From NCBI RefSeq assembly GCF_027460265.1, contig NZ_JAPZBC010000001.1, forward strand, positions 1,488,001 through 1,552,000: a stretch of DNA of 64,000 nucleotides, in the 5' to 3' direction. This document shows positions 1-7,821 of the stretch, piece after piece. The DNA comes from Streptomyces sp. WMMC940. Lineage in GTDB: Bacteria > Actinomycetota > Actinomycetes > Streptomycetales > Streptomycetaceae. Each line of letters opens with the position of its first letter. Position 1 is the stretch's first letter. The notes under the pieces were generated by a model, which saw only the letters and a list, made by a program, of their open reading frames with translations, was not told the origin of the DNA and did no database searches. Made by a program: the position numbers and the translations under genes.

Positions 1-2
1 GC

Positions 3-308
3 ACGGTGAGGACGAACGCCTGGATCAACGCCAACCCGGAGAAGGCCAAGGCGTCCGCCAACGCGGCCCTGAAGGCCGAGACCGGCAAGGCGCTCGCCCC
101 GGAGGTCATCGACCCGGCCTGGCCGAGCATCCGGGTCACGGACGACCCGCTGGCCGCCACGCTCAGGACGCAGTCCGAGTGGGCGGTGAAGGCCGAGCTC
201 ATCGACGAGCCCGACCTGAACGGCATCTACGACCTGACTCTGCTGAACAAGGTGCTGAAGGCCGAAGGAAGGCCCGGGGTCGCCGACGCCGGCCTCGGCG
301 CGAAGTAG
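3..308 (+). CDS. ABC transporter substrate-binding protein, C-terminal part (sulfonate/nitrate type)
   Basis: Partial gene: the reading frame is open at the left edge of the window, so only the last ~101 residues are visible. The helical C-terminus (NPEKAKASANAALKAETGKA ... LYDL-like end) fits the periplasmic/lipoprotein binding proteins of aliphatic sulfonate or nitrate uptake systems. The ATPase and permease of the same transporter follow on the same strand after a 43-bp gap, and a sirohydrochlorin chelatase follows them, so a sulfur-containing substrate is likely. The ligand cannot be read from this fragment. The identification rests mainly on context. Confidence 0.8.
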   Translation, partial: TVRTNAWINANPEKAKASANAALKAETGKALAPEVIDPAWPSIRVTDDPLAATLRTQSEWAVKAELIDEPDLNGIYDLTLLNKVLKAEGRPGVADAGLGAK

Positions 309-351
309 GCACGCGAGTCCCCGAACCGAAAGTTCCCAGGAGGTGACGACC

Positions 352-1143
352 ATGGCCACCACGCTTGCCGAGGCCGCCGTGGACACCACAGCGGTGTCGC
401 ACGCCGCCAGGATCGAGCACGTCTCGAAGTCCTTCTCCGGTCCGGCCGGATCGCAGCTCGTCCTCGACGACATCAGTCTCGATGTCGCCGCCGGCGAGTT
501 CGTCACCATCCTCGGGGCGTCGGGATGCGGCAAGTCCACGCTGCTCAACCTGGTCGCGGGGCTGGACCGGCCGAGCACCGGGTCCATCGAGACGCCCGGC
601 GGACGGCCCGCCCTGATGTTCCAGGAGCACGCCCTCTTCCCGTGGCTGACCGCGGGCAAGAACATCGAACTCGCCCTGCGGCTGCGCGGGGTCCCCAAGG
701 CCGGGCGCCGGGCCGAGGCCGAGCGGCTGCTGGAGCTGGTCCGACTCGGCGGCGCGCACGGCAAGCGCGTCCACGAGCTGTCCGGCGGCATGCGCCAGCG
801 GGTCGCCCTGGCGCGGGCGCTCGCGCAGGACAGCGATCTGCTGCTGATGGACGAGCCGTTCGCGGCGCTCGACGCCATCACGCGTGACGTGCTGCACGGC
901 GAGCTGACCCGGATCTGGCGCGAGACGAACGTGTCGGTCCTGTTCGTCACGCACAACGTCCGCGAGGCGGTGCGGCTCGCCCAGCGCGTGGTCCTGCTGT
1001 CCTCACGGCCCGGCCGGGTGGCCCGCGAGTGGGCCGTGGACATCCCGCAGCCGCGCCGTATCGAGGACGCCGCAGTGGCGGAGCTGTCCGTCGAGATCAC
1101 TGAACAACTGCGTGGGGAGATCCGCCGACATGGCCAGCACTGA
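352..1143 (+). CDS. ABC transporter ATP-binding protein, sulfonate (SsuB-like)
   Basis: Nucleotide-binding subunit (263 aa) that would power sulfonate/taurine-type import. The Walker A loop GASGCGKST lies near residues 64-72, followed by the signature LSGGMRQRVALARAL, Walker B LLLMDEPFAALD and the switch-loop VTHN. I chose the ATG at 352 because a perfect AGGAGG at 338-343 sits 8 nt upstream. The in-frame GTG at 343 overlaps that ribosome site. The 3' end overlaps the permease start by 14 bp, indicating translational coupling. SsuB, TauB and NrtD share this architecture; sulfonate is favoured by the neighbouring siroheme gene. Confidence 0.92.
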   Translation: MATTLAEAAVDTTAVSHAARIEHVSKSFSGPAGSQLVLDDISLDVAAGEFVTILGASGCGKSTLLNLVAGLDRPSTGSIETPGGRPALMFQEHALFPWLTAGKNIELALRLRGVPKAGRRAEAERLLELVRLGGAHGKRVHELSGGMRQRVALARALAQDSDLLLMDEPFAALDAITRDVLHGELTRIWRETNVSVLFVTHNVREAVRLAQRVVLLSSRPGRVAREWAVDIPQPRRIEDAAVAELSVEITEQLRGEIRRHGQH

Positions 1144-2044
1144 AGTCCGCGACGGCGTCACGAAGGCGGGCACGTCCCCCGCCGGGCGCGACGACCTCGC
1201 CGGTCTCGAGGCCGGCCTGGACGCGCTCGACGCCGTCGAGATCCGCCGCACGCCGGTGCGCGAGCTCCTCGTGAAGAAGGTCGTGCCGCCGGTCGTGGCG
1301 GTCGCCCTCGTCCTCGTGGTGTGGCAGGTCCTGGTCTCGGCACAGGTCACGACCGAGGACAAGCTGCCCGCGCCGTCCGCGGTGTGGACGGGTCTGTCCG
1401 ACATGTGGCTGCAGGGCACCCTGTTCGACGTCATCTGGACCAGCGTGTCGCGCGGTCTCTTCGGCTTCCTGCTGGCCCTCGCCATCGGCACCCCGCTCGG
1501 TCTGCTCGTGGCACGGGTGAAGTTCGTCCGTGCCGCGATCGGACCGATCCTGTCCGGTCTGCAGTCGCTGCCGTCGGTGGCGTGGGTGCCGCCGGCCGTC
1601 ATCTGGCTGGGCCTGAACGACTCGATGATGTACGCGGTGATCCTGCTCGGCGCGGTGCCGTCGATCGCGAACGGACTCGTGTCCGGCGTCGACCAGGTGC
1701 CGCCGCTGTTCCTGCGGGCCGGACGGACGCTCGGCGCCACCGGCCTGAAGGGCACCTGGCACATCGTCATGCCGGCCGCCCTGCCGGGCTATCTGGCGGG
1801 TCTGAAGCAGGGCTGGGCCTTCTCCTGGCGCTCGCTGATGGCGGCGGAGATCATCGCCTCCTCCCCCGACCTGGGTCTCGGCCTCGGCCAGCTGCTGGAG
1901 AACGGCCGCAACAACATCGACATGCCCGGAGTGTTCCTCGCGATCCTCCTGATCCTGATCGTCGGCATCGCCGTCGATCTGCTCGTCTTCAGCCCGCTGG
2001 AGCGCTGGGTACTCCGCAGTCGCGGGCTTCTCGTCAAGAGCTGA
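1130..2044 (+). CDS. ABC transporter permease, sulfonate (SsuC-like)
   Basis: Inner-membrane permease (304 aa) of the same importer. After a ~45-residue cytoplasmic N-terminus, hydrophobic spans begin at PPVVAVALVLVVWQVL. The conserved EAA loop that contacts the ATPase is visible (RTLGATGLKGTWHIVMPAAL, then a Gly-rich turn), as in the BPD_transp_1 family. The ATG at 1130 is preceded by GGGGAGA and is preferred over an in-frame GTG at 1112. It overlaps the ATPase gene. The sirohydrochlorin chelatase starts 10 bp after its stop, so all four genes are probably one transcript. Confidence 0.92.
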   Translation: MASTEVRDGVTKAGTSPAGRDDLAGLEAGLDALDAVEIRRTPVRELLVKKVVPPVVAVALVLVVWQVLVSAQVTTEDKLPAPSAVWTGLSDMWLQGTLFDVIWTSVSRGLFGFLLALAIGTPLGLLVARVKFVRAAIGPILSGLQSLPSVAWVPPAVIWLGLNDSMMYAVILLGAVPSIANGLVSGVDQVPPLFLRAGRTLGATGLKGTWHIVMPAALPGYLAGLKQGWAFSWRSLMAAEIIASSPDLGLGLGQLLENGRNNIDMPGVFLAILLILIVGIAVDLLVFSPLERWVLRSRGLLVKS

Positions 2045-2054
2045 GCTGATCACC

Positions 2055-2858
2055 GTGTACGGCCCTCACCGCCCCTCCCGCCCCGCCGCCCCTCACCGGC
2101 CGGCGCTTCTCGTCGTCGCCCACGGGAGCCGCGATCCGCGGCACGCGGCGACCGTGCACGCCCTCGTACGGCACATCCGTTCGCAGGAGCCCGCGCTGCG
2201 GGTCGGCACGGCGTTCCTGGACTTCAACGCGCCGTCCGTGCCGCAGGTCCTGGAGCGGATGGCGAACGACGGGGTGGAGGACGTGGTCGCGCTGCCGCTG
2301 CTGCTGACCCGCGCCTTCCACGCCAAGGCGGACATCCCGTCCGTGCTGAACGAGGCACGGGCGCGGCATCCGCGGCTCCGGATCACCCAGGCGGAGGTCC
2401 TCGGCCCGTCCCCGCTGCTCCTGGACGCGGTCGAACAGCGGCTCTACGAGGCCGGGCTGACCCCGGCCGACAAGCGCTCGACCGGGGTCGTCCTGGCCTC
2501 GGCGGGCTCCTCCGACCCGGAGGCGATCGCAGTGGTCGCTGACATGGCGCGGGAGCTGCGGCACACCGGTTGGTGCGCCGTGCGGCCTGCGTTCGCCTCC
2601 GCCGTCACGGCCGCGAGCCCGCCCCGTCCCGAGGACGCGGTGCGGGCACTGCGCGCCGGAGGCGTGGCCCGGGTGGCGGTGGCACCGTACGTCATCGCCC
2701 CGGGCCGACTGCCCGACCGGATCGCGGACGGCGCCCGGTCGGCGGGCGCCGAGGTACTGGCCGGCGTCCTCGGCCCGTCTCCCGAGCTGGCCCGGCTGAT
2801 GCTGCGACGGTACGACGAGGCCCGGCGGCCGGCACACCGCCTCGCCGCAGCGGGCTGA
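2055..2858 (+). CDS. Sirohydrochlorin chelatase (CbiX/SirB family)
   Basis: 267-aa protein of the class II chelatase family that inserts a metal into sirohydrochlorin; in this setting probably Fe2+ for siroheme, the cofactor of sulfite reductase. The metal-binding histidines appear in VVAHGSRD (H23) and RAFHAKADIP (H89), both in the N-terminal domain. A second, more divergent chelatase-like half (VLASAGSSDPEA onward) follows, as in two-domain CbiX proteins. It starts with GTG 10 bp behind the sulfonate permease. That links sulfonate uptake to reduction of released sulfite. Cobalt chelation for B12 is possible but less likely here. Confidence 0.88.
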   Translation: MYGPHRPSRPAAPHRPALLVVAHGSRDPRHAATVHALVRHIRSQEPALRVGTAFLDFNAPSVPQVLERMANDGVEDVVALPLLLTRAFHAKADIPSVLNEARARHPRLRITQAEVLGPSPLLLDAVEQRLYEAGLTPADKRSTGVVLASAGSSDPEAIAVVADMARELRHTGWCAVRPAFASAVTAASPPRPEDAVRALRAGGVARVAVAPYVIAPGRLPDRIADGARSAGAEVLAGVLGPSPELARLMLRRYDEARRPAHRLAAAG

Positions 2859-2918
2859 GCGTCCGCTCCCGACGGTGGTGCGGTGCGCGTCGGCGCGGTG
2901 GCCGCGATCGCGGTGGGT

Positions 2919-3008
2919 GTTCGTCCCGGGCGTGTTCGTCCCGGGCGTATTCGTCCCGGGCGTATTCGTCCCGTGCTCGTTGATCCCGGGCGCCTTCGTC
3001 CCGTGCTC
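2919..3008. repeat. 15-bp tandem repeat, six copies
   Basis: Six head-to-tail 15-bp units based on gttcgtcccgggcgt. The first two are identical; later copies drift (attcgtcccgtgctc and similar). The array fills the spacer after the sirohydrochlorin chelatase gene and before the convergent gene ending at 3129. The unit length keeps a reading frame open on both strands, which creates artificial repetitive ORFs (VFVPG- or NTPGT-like); no ribosome site or family supports them. Confidence 0.85.
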
Positions 3009-3128
3009 GTCCACGCTGCGCTCGATGGGCTTGGTCATGCCTGTGAAGCCTGGGACCGGGGCGTCCCGTCCGCCCGGGCCAATGGACGCCGGTTCTCCTG
3101 AGCCATTCACCGCTACCGGCCCGGCCTT

Positions 3129-3593
3129 TCAGCCCTGAGGGTGCGGCGGACGGACCTCCAGGAAGCGGCGCCGGCTCCGCCCCCGGTACAACAGGGCGTC
3201 CCAGCCGAGGCGTTGCAGGACCCCGGCGCAGTCGGCGAGGGCGCCTTCCTCCTCGCCGGCGGCCCCGCTGCCGTGGGGTCCGAGCCACTCGACCGTGACC
3301 GTGCCCGGTTCGTCCGGGACCGGGCCCACCCGGTATCCGGTGGCCACCCGCTGCCCGGAATCGGCGTCGACGGCGGAGGGGGCGATGCCGGCCGCCTCCA
3401 GTGCGAGCGCCACGGCACGGACCATCCGGCCCCGTTCCCAGGGTGCGGGCACCGACTCGGGGTCGGGAGCGCCGGTGTTGGTCAGCCGCCGTATCTGCAG
3501 CATGCCTTCGAACGCGACCCGCACCTCGGCGGCCCGTGCCCGTGCCTCACGCGTACCGCCCGGGCGGGGCGGTCCGTCACCGTCGTCGTACAT
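3129..3593 (-). CDS. Conserved hypothetical protein
   Basis: 154-aa protein with a charged N-terminus (MYDDGDGPPRPGG) and a compact C-terminal part with alternating strands (TVTVEWLGP, LLYRGRSRRRFLEV). No signal peptide, membrane span or catalytic motif is visible, and I do not recognise the family. The ATG at 3593 is preferred because the upstream extension is Arg/Pro-rich and looks like translated promoter DNA. It is convergent with the sulfonate operon across the 15-bp repeat array and divergent from the small DUF4236 gene. Confidence 0.6.
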   Translation of the reverse strand: MYDDGDGPPRPGGTREARARAAEVRVAFEGMLQIRRLTNTGAPDPESVPAPWERGRMVRAVALALEAAGIAPSAVDADSGQRVATGYRVGPVPDEPGTVTVEWLGPHGSGAAGEEEGALADCAGVLQRLGWDALLYRGRSRRRFLEVRPPHPQG

Positions 3594-3781
3594 GGGACCG
3601 ACGATAGGGCGAGGCACCGACAGGCACCTGCCTGCCCGCTTGCCCGGTGTCCGGCCGGTGTGCGCCGGGCGCCCGGTCGGGGCCGGTAGGACGACCGGAC
3701 GGTCCCGAGGTGACACGACCGTGGCGCCGTCGTGACGGAGACGACGAGCCGGCGGTGCATGATGGCTGCGAGGAGGCCCAC

Positions 3782-3973
3782 ATGTCGCTCTACTACCACA
3801 AGCGGATCACGATCGTCCCGAAGCTGCTGCACCTGAACATCGGTACGCACGGCTGGTCCCTGAGCCTCGGCACGCGCCGGGCCCACATCACCCGGGGCAG
3901 CGGCGGCCACGGCAGGGCGTCGGTGCGGCTGCCGGGGGGCTTCAGCTGGCACCGGAACTTCCGGCGGCGCTGA
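3782..3973 (+). CDS. DUF4236 family small protein
   Basis: 63-aa protein (MSLYYHKRITIVPKLLHLNI start) resembling the DUF4236 family: a basic beta-rich segment, the LNIGTHGWSLSLG motif, a Gly-rich turn, then VRLPGGFSW. The function of the family is unknown to me. The start is set by the ribosome site GAGGAGG about 7 nt upstream; the longer upstream frame is Arg/Gly-rich noncoding sequence. It is monocistronic, with the next gene on the opposite strand. Confidence 0.75.
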   Translation: MSLYYHKRITIVPKLLHLNIGTHGWSLSLGTRRAHITRGSGGHGRASVRLPGGFSWHRNFRRR

Positions 3974-4122
3974 GGCCGAAGGCGTGCCCGTGAGGCCGGG
4001 GCGACCGCCCGGCGGGCGGGACCGGAAGGGGCGGCCCCGCGGGTCCTCAAGTCGCGGCACACCACGGACGGTGGCCGGTCGGGGCCGGAGTCCGGGGGCG
4101 GCGAGGGCGGTCGCCTCCCGGC

Positions 4123-4689
4123 TCAGGCGGGGTTCCCGGTCCCGGTCATCTCCGCGAGCTTGACGACGGTGTTCCAGTTGCGGGTCGTGGCGACGAGTCC
4201 TTTGCTCACGCTCGACCGCGCCAGCACGTCGGCCAGCTTGGAGCGGCCGATTCCACCGGGTGTGTACAGGTACAGCGCACGGTCCCCCAGCCGGAAGTCC
4301 TCCGGCAGATGGGCGTCCCTGTCGACGCCTGCGAACCGGTCCGGGTCGACCCGCTCCGAGAAGTACGTGACGTGCAGCTGCCTCCCCTCGAGCCGGCTGG
4401 CCGGGAAGGGGCACTCCTCGACGACGGAGGCGAGGTACGGGCCGCCGCGGACGAGGCAGTCCACGGTGAAGCCGAAGCGCTCCTCGACGGCCCGTTCGAT
4501 GCCGCGGGCGAGCGTGTCCTCGTCGTCCGTCTCGCTGGTGAACACGGCGTTGCCGCTCTGCAGGTAGGTGCGTACGTGGCCGTGGCCGAGATCCGTCACC
4601 AGGCTGTGCAGGTCGGCCATCGCGACCTTGCGGTGGCCGCCGACGTTGATGCCGCGCAGCAGCGCGGCGTACGCGTGGGTCTTCGCCAT
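4123..4689 (-). CDS. DUF1697 domain-containing protein
   Basis: 188-aa cytoplasmic protein matching the DUF1697 family throughout: ALLRGINVGGHRKVAMADL near the N-terminus, YLQSGNAVF around residue 46, and the C-terminal GRSKLADVL ... TTRNWNTVVKL signature. The biochemical role of this family is unestablished. ATG 4689 is chosen over a GTG two codons earlier because the family consensus begins just before AALLRGINVGG. It is followed downstream by a strong hairpin (4705-4741 lies on its 5' side and belongs to the protease gene region). Confidence 0.85.
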   Translation of the reverse strand: MAKTHAYAALLRGINVGGHRKVAMADLHSLVTDLGHGHVRTYLQSGNAVFTSETDDEDTLARGIERAVEERFGFTVDCLVRGGPYLASVVEECPFPASRLEGRQLHVTYFSERVDPDRFAGVDRDAHLPEDFRLGDRALYLYTPGGIGRSKLADVLARSSVSKGLVATTRNWNTVVKLAEMTGTGNPA

Positions 4690-4704
4690 GCGCACACCAT
4701 AGGA

Positions 4705-4741
4705 CGGCCGCCGTGCCCCGTGGGGGAGGGCACGGCGGCCG
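4705..4741 (-). terminator. Probable rho-independent-like terminator downstream of the subtilisin gene
   Basis: Perfect 14-bp GC-rich inverted repeat: cggccgccgtgccc at 4705-4718 and its complement at 4728-4741, with a 9-nt loop. It lies 26 nt beyond the stop codon of the minus-strand protease gene. It lacks a T-tract, as is usual for Streptomyces terminators. Confidence 0.7.
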
Positions 4742-4766
4742 CCGGATCGTGCTGTCGGCCGGTCGG

Positions 4767-5969
4767 CTACTCGACGACCTTCAGCAGCTTGTTGGGCGTG
4801 CCCTCGCTCGGGTTGCCGATCTTGTCGGGCGTGGCACCGTCCGTCAGGGCCTTGGCGACCTGGTCCGGCGTGGCGTCCTTGTGCGCGGCGAGGTACACCG
4901 CGGCGGCGCCGACGACGTGCGGGGTCGCCATGGACGTGCCGGAGATGGTCTTGGTGCCCTCGTCGCTGTCGTTCCAGGCCGAGGTGACGTCCGAGCCCGG
5001 GGCGTAGATGTCCACGACCGCGCCGAAGTTGGAGAAGTCGGACTGCTTGTCGTCCTTGGTCGAGGAGGCGACGGTGATGGCCTCCTCGACGCGGGAGGGC
5101 GAACCCTGACCGGCGTCACCGGACTCGTTGCCCGCGGCGACACCGAAGGTGACGCCCGCGGCGACGGCCTTCTGCACGGCCTCGTCGAGCGCGGGGTCGG
5201 CTCCGCCGCCGAGGCTCATGTTGGCCACGGACGGGCCCTGGTGGTTCTTGGTGACCCAGTCGATGCCGGCGACGACCTGCTCGGTGGTGCCGGAGCCGCT
5301 GTCGTCGAGCACGCGCACGGCGACGATCTTCGCCTTCTTGGCGACGCCGTGGGAGGCCCCGGCGATGGTGCCCGCCACGTGGGTACCGTGGCCGTTGCCG
5401 TCGTCGGCGGTCTCGTCGTCGTCGACGGCGTCGAAGCCGTGGGTGGCCCGGCCCTCGAAGTCCTTGTGCGTGATCCGGACCCCGGTGTCGATGACGTACG
5501 CCGTGACGCCCTCGCCGGCGCTGTCGGGGTAGGTGTACTTGCTGTCCCCGGCGGTGTCGGTCTGGTCGACGCGGTCCAGGCCCCACGAGGGGGGGTTGTC
5601 CTGGGTGGCGTTGGCCGTGAACTTCTTGTTCTGGACGACCTTGTCGACGGCCGGGTCGGCGGCGAGGCGCTTGGCTTCGGTCTCCGAAAGGCCGCTGGCG
5701 GAGAAGCCGTTCACCGCTGAGCTGTAATTGCGCTGAAGCGAGCCGCCGTACTCCTCGGCGAGCTTCTTCTTGTCCGTCTTCCCGTCCAGCAGAACGATGT
5801 AGCTGCCGGCGACGGCGCCTTCGGCGTTCGCACCGTAGATCTTGCCCTCGACGGGCGCGGGAGCCGCGCCGGCGAACGAGGTGTTGAGGACGGTCACTCC
5901 GGCGGCGGCCGCAACGGCGGTTATTGCCGCGGTCAGCTTCATCCTGTTGGTGCGCTTGTGAGATGCCAT
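4767..5969 (-). CDS. Secreted S8 family subtilisin-like serine protease
   Basis: 400-aa extracellular endopeptidase. Order of parts: Sec signal peptide (residues 1-36, basic start, hydrophobic core, AGA-AP cleavage region); inhibitor I9 propeptide (~53-118, YIVLLDGKTDKKKL ... VVQNKKFTAN); and a proteinase K-like catalytic domain. The triad is visible: Asp161 (YVIDTGV), His194 (NGHGTHVAGT) and Ser346 (SGTSMATPH), with oxyanion Asn281 (AAGN). There is no C-terminal P-domain, so it is a compact enzyme. GAGGAG lies ~9 nt before the ATG. Expected role: nutrient scavenging or mycelial turnover. Confidence 0.95.
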   Translation of the reverse strand: MASHKRTNRMKLTAAITAVAAAAGVTVLNTSFAGAAPAPVEGKIYGANAEGAVAGSYIVLLDGKTDKKKLAEEYGGSLQRNYSSAVNGFSASGLSETEAKRLAADPAVDKVVQNKKFTANATQDNPPSWGLDRVDQTDTAGDSKYTYPDSAGEGVTAYVIDTGVRITHKDFEGRATHGFDAVDDDETADDGNGHGTHVAGTIAGASHGVAKKAKIVAVRVLDDSGSGTTEQVVAGIDWVTKNHQGPSVANMSLGGGADPALDEAVQKAVAAGVTFGVAAGNESGDAGQGSPSRVEEAITVASSTKDDKQSDFSNFGAVVDIYAPGSDVTSAWNDSDEGTKTISGTSMATPHVVGAAAVYLAAHKDATPDQVAKALTDGATPDKIGNPSEGTPNKLLKVVE

Positions 5970-6449
5970 GAAGAGGGGGTCTCCTCGTCATCATTTGTGG
6001 GGGGATTCGCTCCCGGAAGGAAAATCTCCGGGGGCTGAGTCGAAACCCTGACCGATTGACGGGCTCAGATCAAGCCCTTCACCCAGGTGTGACTTGGTCA
6101 ACAGGAGTTCGTAATACGAATTCGGCCAGGACTTCACAAGTCGGACCACTGGTCGAACTTCCCTCACAGGCAGGGAAGTTCTGTCGAGGAAATGTGCTCA
6201 TGCGGTAATCGTGGCGTGCTCCCGCGGAATACGGGTATACACCGCCGCGCACACCGGAGCGCAGGGGAATCGCGCGCCGGAAGACGGGCGGCACGCCATC
6301 GGGGAAGCGTGCACCGCCTTTGCCCGGCGGGAGGATCGGCTTGATCCGCAAGGGAGGTTTGACGCCTCCTCAGACGCGTGGAGCGAGTACCGCGAGCACG
6401 AACGCACGGCGGGCGTGGCGGCCGGGTGCCGCCGCGCCGCCACCCGCCC
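5970..6449. other. 480-bp intergenic region upstream of the protease gene
   Basis: No credible gene is present; its short frames lack ribosome sites and family resemblance. It holds the protease promoter region, a perfect inverted repeat at 6156-6182, and a weak hairpin (ggagg-tttgacg-cctcc) near 6355-6370, downstream of the glycosyltransferase stop, that could help end that transcript. Confidence 0.6.
6156..6182. promoter_or_regulatory. Perfect 10-bp inverted repeat upstream of the protease gene
   Basis: gaacttccct at 6156-6165 and agggaagttc at 6173-6182, separated by 7 nt (cacaggc). It lies about 190 bp upstream of the minus-strand protease start and 270 bp downstream of the glycosyltransferase stop. 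It is AT-richer than typical terminators in this window, so an operator is as likely as a transcript hairpin. Confidence 0.45.
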
Positions 6450-7649
6450 TCAGGTCTGCGGCAGTTCCGCCTCGATGAGGTCGGCGGCGCGGCGCGTGCC
6501 GCCCTCCAGGCGCATCGAGCGGCGGATCTCCTCCAGACGGCGGGCCACCTCGGGGTCTCCCGACAGGGTGAGCACGGCCTCCCGGAGGTTGTCCGCGGTG
6601 GCCTCCTCCATCGGCAGACGGCGGGCCACACCGAGTGAGGCGAGCATGTCGGCGTTGCCGAACTGGTCGACCGCCTGGGGGACCGCGACCATGGGCGTGG
6701 CGGTGGCCAGCCCCTCCTGGCTGCCGCCCGCACCGGCATGCGTGACGAAGGCGTCCGCCTGCCTGAGGATCGCCTGCTGCGGCACCCAGCCGCGCACCTC
6801 GATGTTCGCGGGCACACGGCCCAGTTCCGCCGGGTCCACGAACTTGCCGATCTGCAGCACCACATGCCACCCGGGCAGTTCACCGAACGCCTTCACGCAC
6901 CCGCGGTAGAAGCCGGGCTGCTTGGTGAAGGCCGAGCCGAGGGAGACCAGCAGCACCTTTCCGGCGTCCGTGGGCCGTCGCCACTCCCCCTGCTCCGTGC
7001 GGTCGCCCTGGCAGGCACCGACGAAGGAGTGGACGCCCTCGTCGACCCGGTCGGCGTGCGGCTGCAGCACCCTGGGGATCAGCACCAGGGAGCGGGCCGG
7101 GCGGCCGACGAAGGGGTCGGGGTGGACGCCGATCCCGTTCTCCGACAGCCAGGACGCGAACCGGGCGTAGTAGGCCCTGCCTCGCTCGGTGGCCCTGATC
7201 GCGGCGGTCATCGGCTCGCCGACCTCCTCCTCGTACCCCTCCCAGGCGACGAGGTTCGGCGAGAGGGAGATCGCGGGCACGCCCCAGCGATGGGCGAGGA
7301 CGCGCGCAGGATAGGAGGTGATGTCGTGCAGGACGAGGTCCGGCTCGTCCCCCGCGAACGCCTCGGCGAGCTGCGGCAGCGCCTGGATCGCGTCGCTCAG
7401 GAACGGCTCGACGTGGTCGATCGGTTCGGTGCCCCAGGCCTCCGGCTCGTCGTCGGTCGGCAGCGTGGAGTTCCAGAGCACCGGTTCCGCGCCCGTCACG
7501 GCGACCTTCCCGGCGAAGGACGGCGGGATCGCGTAACTGACACGGTGTCCGCGGGCCACGAGCTCCCGGATCACTTCGATGCTCGGGTTCACGTGCCCGT
7601 GGGCGGCGATGGAGAACATGGCGATGTGGGCCCGCTTCACTTCGGTCAT
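6450..7649 (-). CDS. Macrolide-type glycosyltransferase, OleD/Mgt family (GT1)
   Basis: 399-aa UDP-sugar-dependent GT-B enzyme that from memory closely resembles Streptomyces OleD and Mgt, which inactivate macrolides by glucosylation. The N-terminal acceptor domain carries [10 protein letters not shown] (His17/His19, one matching the OleD catalytic base) and the conserved [15 protein letters not shown]. The C-terminal donor domain has GWVPQ and the nucleotide-sugar loop [17 protein letters not shown] (from ~303), ending in PQAVDQ. The acceptor is unknown; self-protection or detoxification of phenolic or macrolide compounds is expected. It is monocistronic, with a palindrome directly in its promoter region. 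Confidence 0.93.
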   Translation of the reverse strand: MTEVKRAHIAMFSIAAHGHVNPSIEVIRELVARGHRVSYAIPPSFAGKVAVTGAEPVLWNSTLPTDDEPEAWGTEPIDHVEPFLSDAIQALPQLAEAFAGDEPDLVLHDITSYPARVLAHRWGVPAISLSPNLVAWEGYEEEVGEPMTAAIRATERGRAYYARFASWLSENGIGVHPDPFVGRPARSLVLIPRVLQPHADRVDEGVHSFVGACQGDRTEQGEWRRPTDAGKVLLVSLGSAFTKQPGFYRGCVKAFGELPGWHVVLQIGKFVDPAELGRVPANIEVRGWVPQQAILRQADAFVTHAGAGGSQEGLATATPMVAVPQAVDQFGNADMLASLGVARRLPMEEATADNLREAVLTLSGDPEVARRLEEIRRSMRLEGGTRRAADLIEAELPQT

Positions 7650-7655
7650 GCCCTC

Positions 7656-7685
7656 ACACTAAACGAGACGATACGTCTCGTGCAA
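7656..7685 (-). promoter_or_regulatory. Putative glycosyltransferase promoter with TetR-like operator
   Basis: Reading the minus strand, a TTGCAC -35-like box (7680-7685) and a TAGTGT -10-like box (7656-7661) are 18 nt apart. The spacer is almost filled by the palindrome acgagacg-ata-cgtctcgt (7663-7681, perfect 8-bp arms). The predicted start lies at or within a few bases of the ATG at 7649, so the transcript may be leaderless. A palindrome between the promoter boxes is typical of TetR-family repression. No regulator gene is adjacent. Confidence 0.55.
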
Positions 7686-7821
7686 TCCTGTTCCCGGCCA
7701 CCGCCTGACACGGCATCAGTCGCGCTGGGGGCGGGCGGGGACCGGGGACACCTTCCTCGTCCAGCCGTTTCCTCAGTTCCTCCCTACCGACCCCACCTGC
7801 GAGGATGCAAGAATTCGCGCC

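Noticed and set aside
2875..3138. Repetitive protein frames (VFVPG or NTPGT repeats)
   Set aside because: They are products of the 15-bp tandem array; no ribosome site, and frames are open on both strands.
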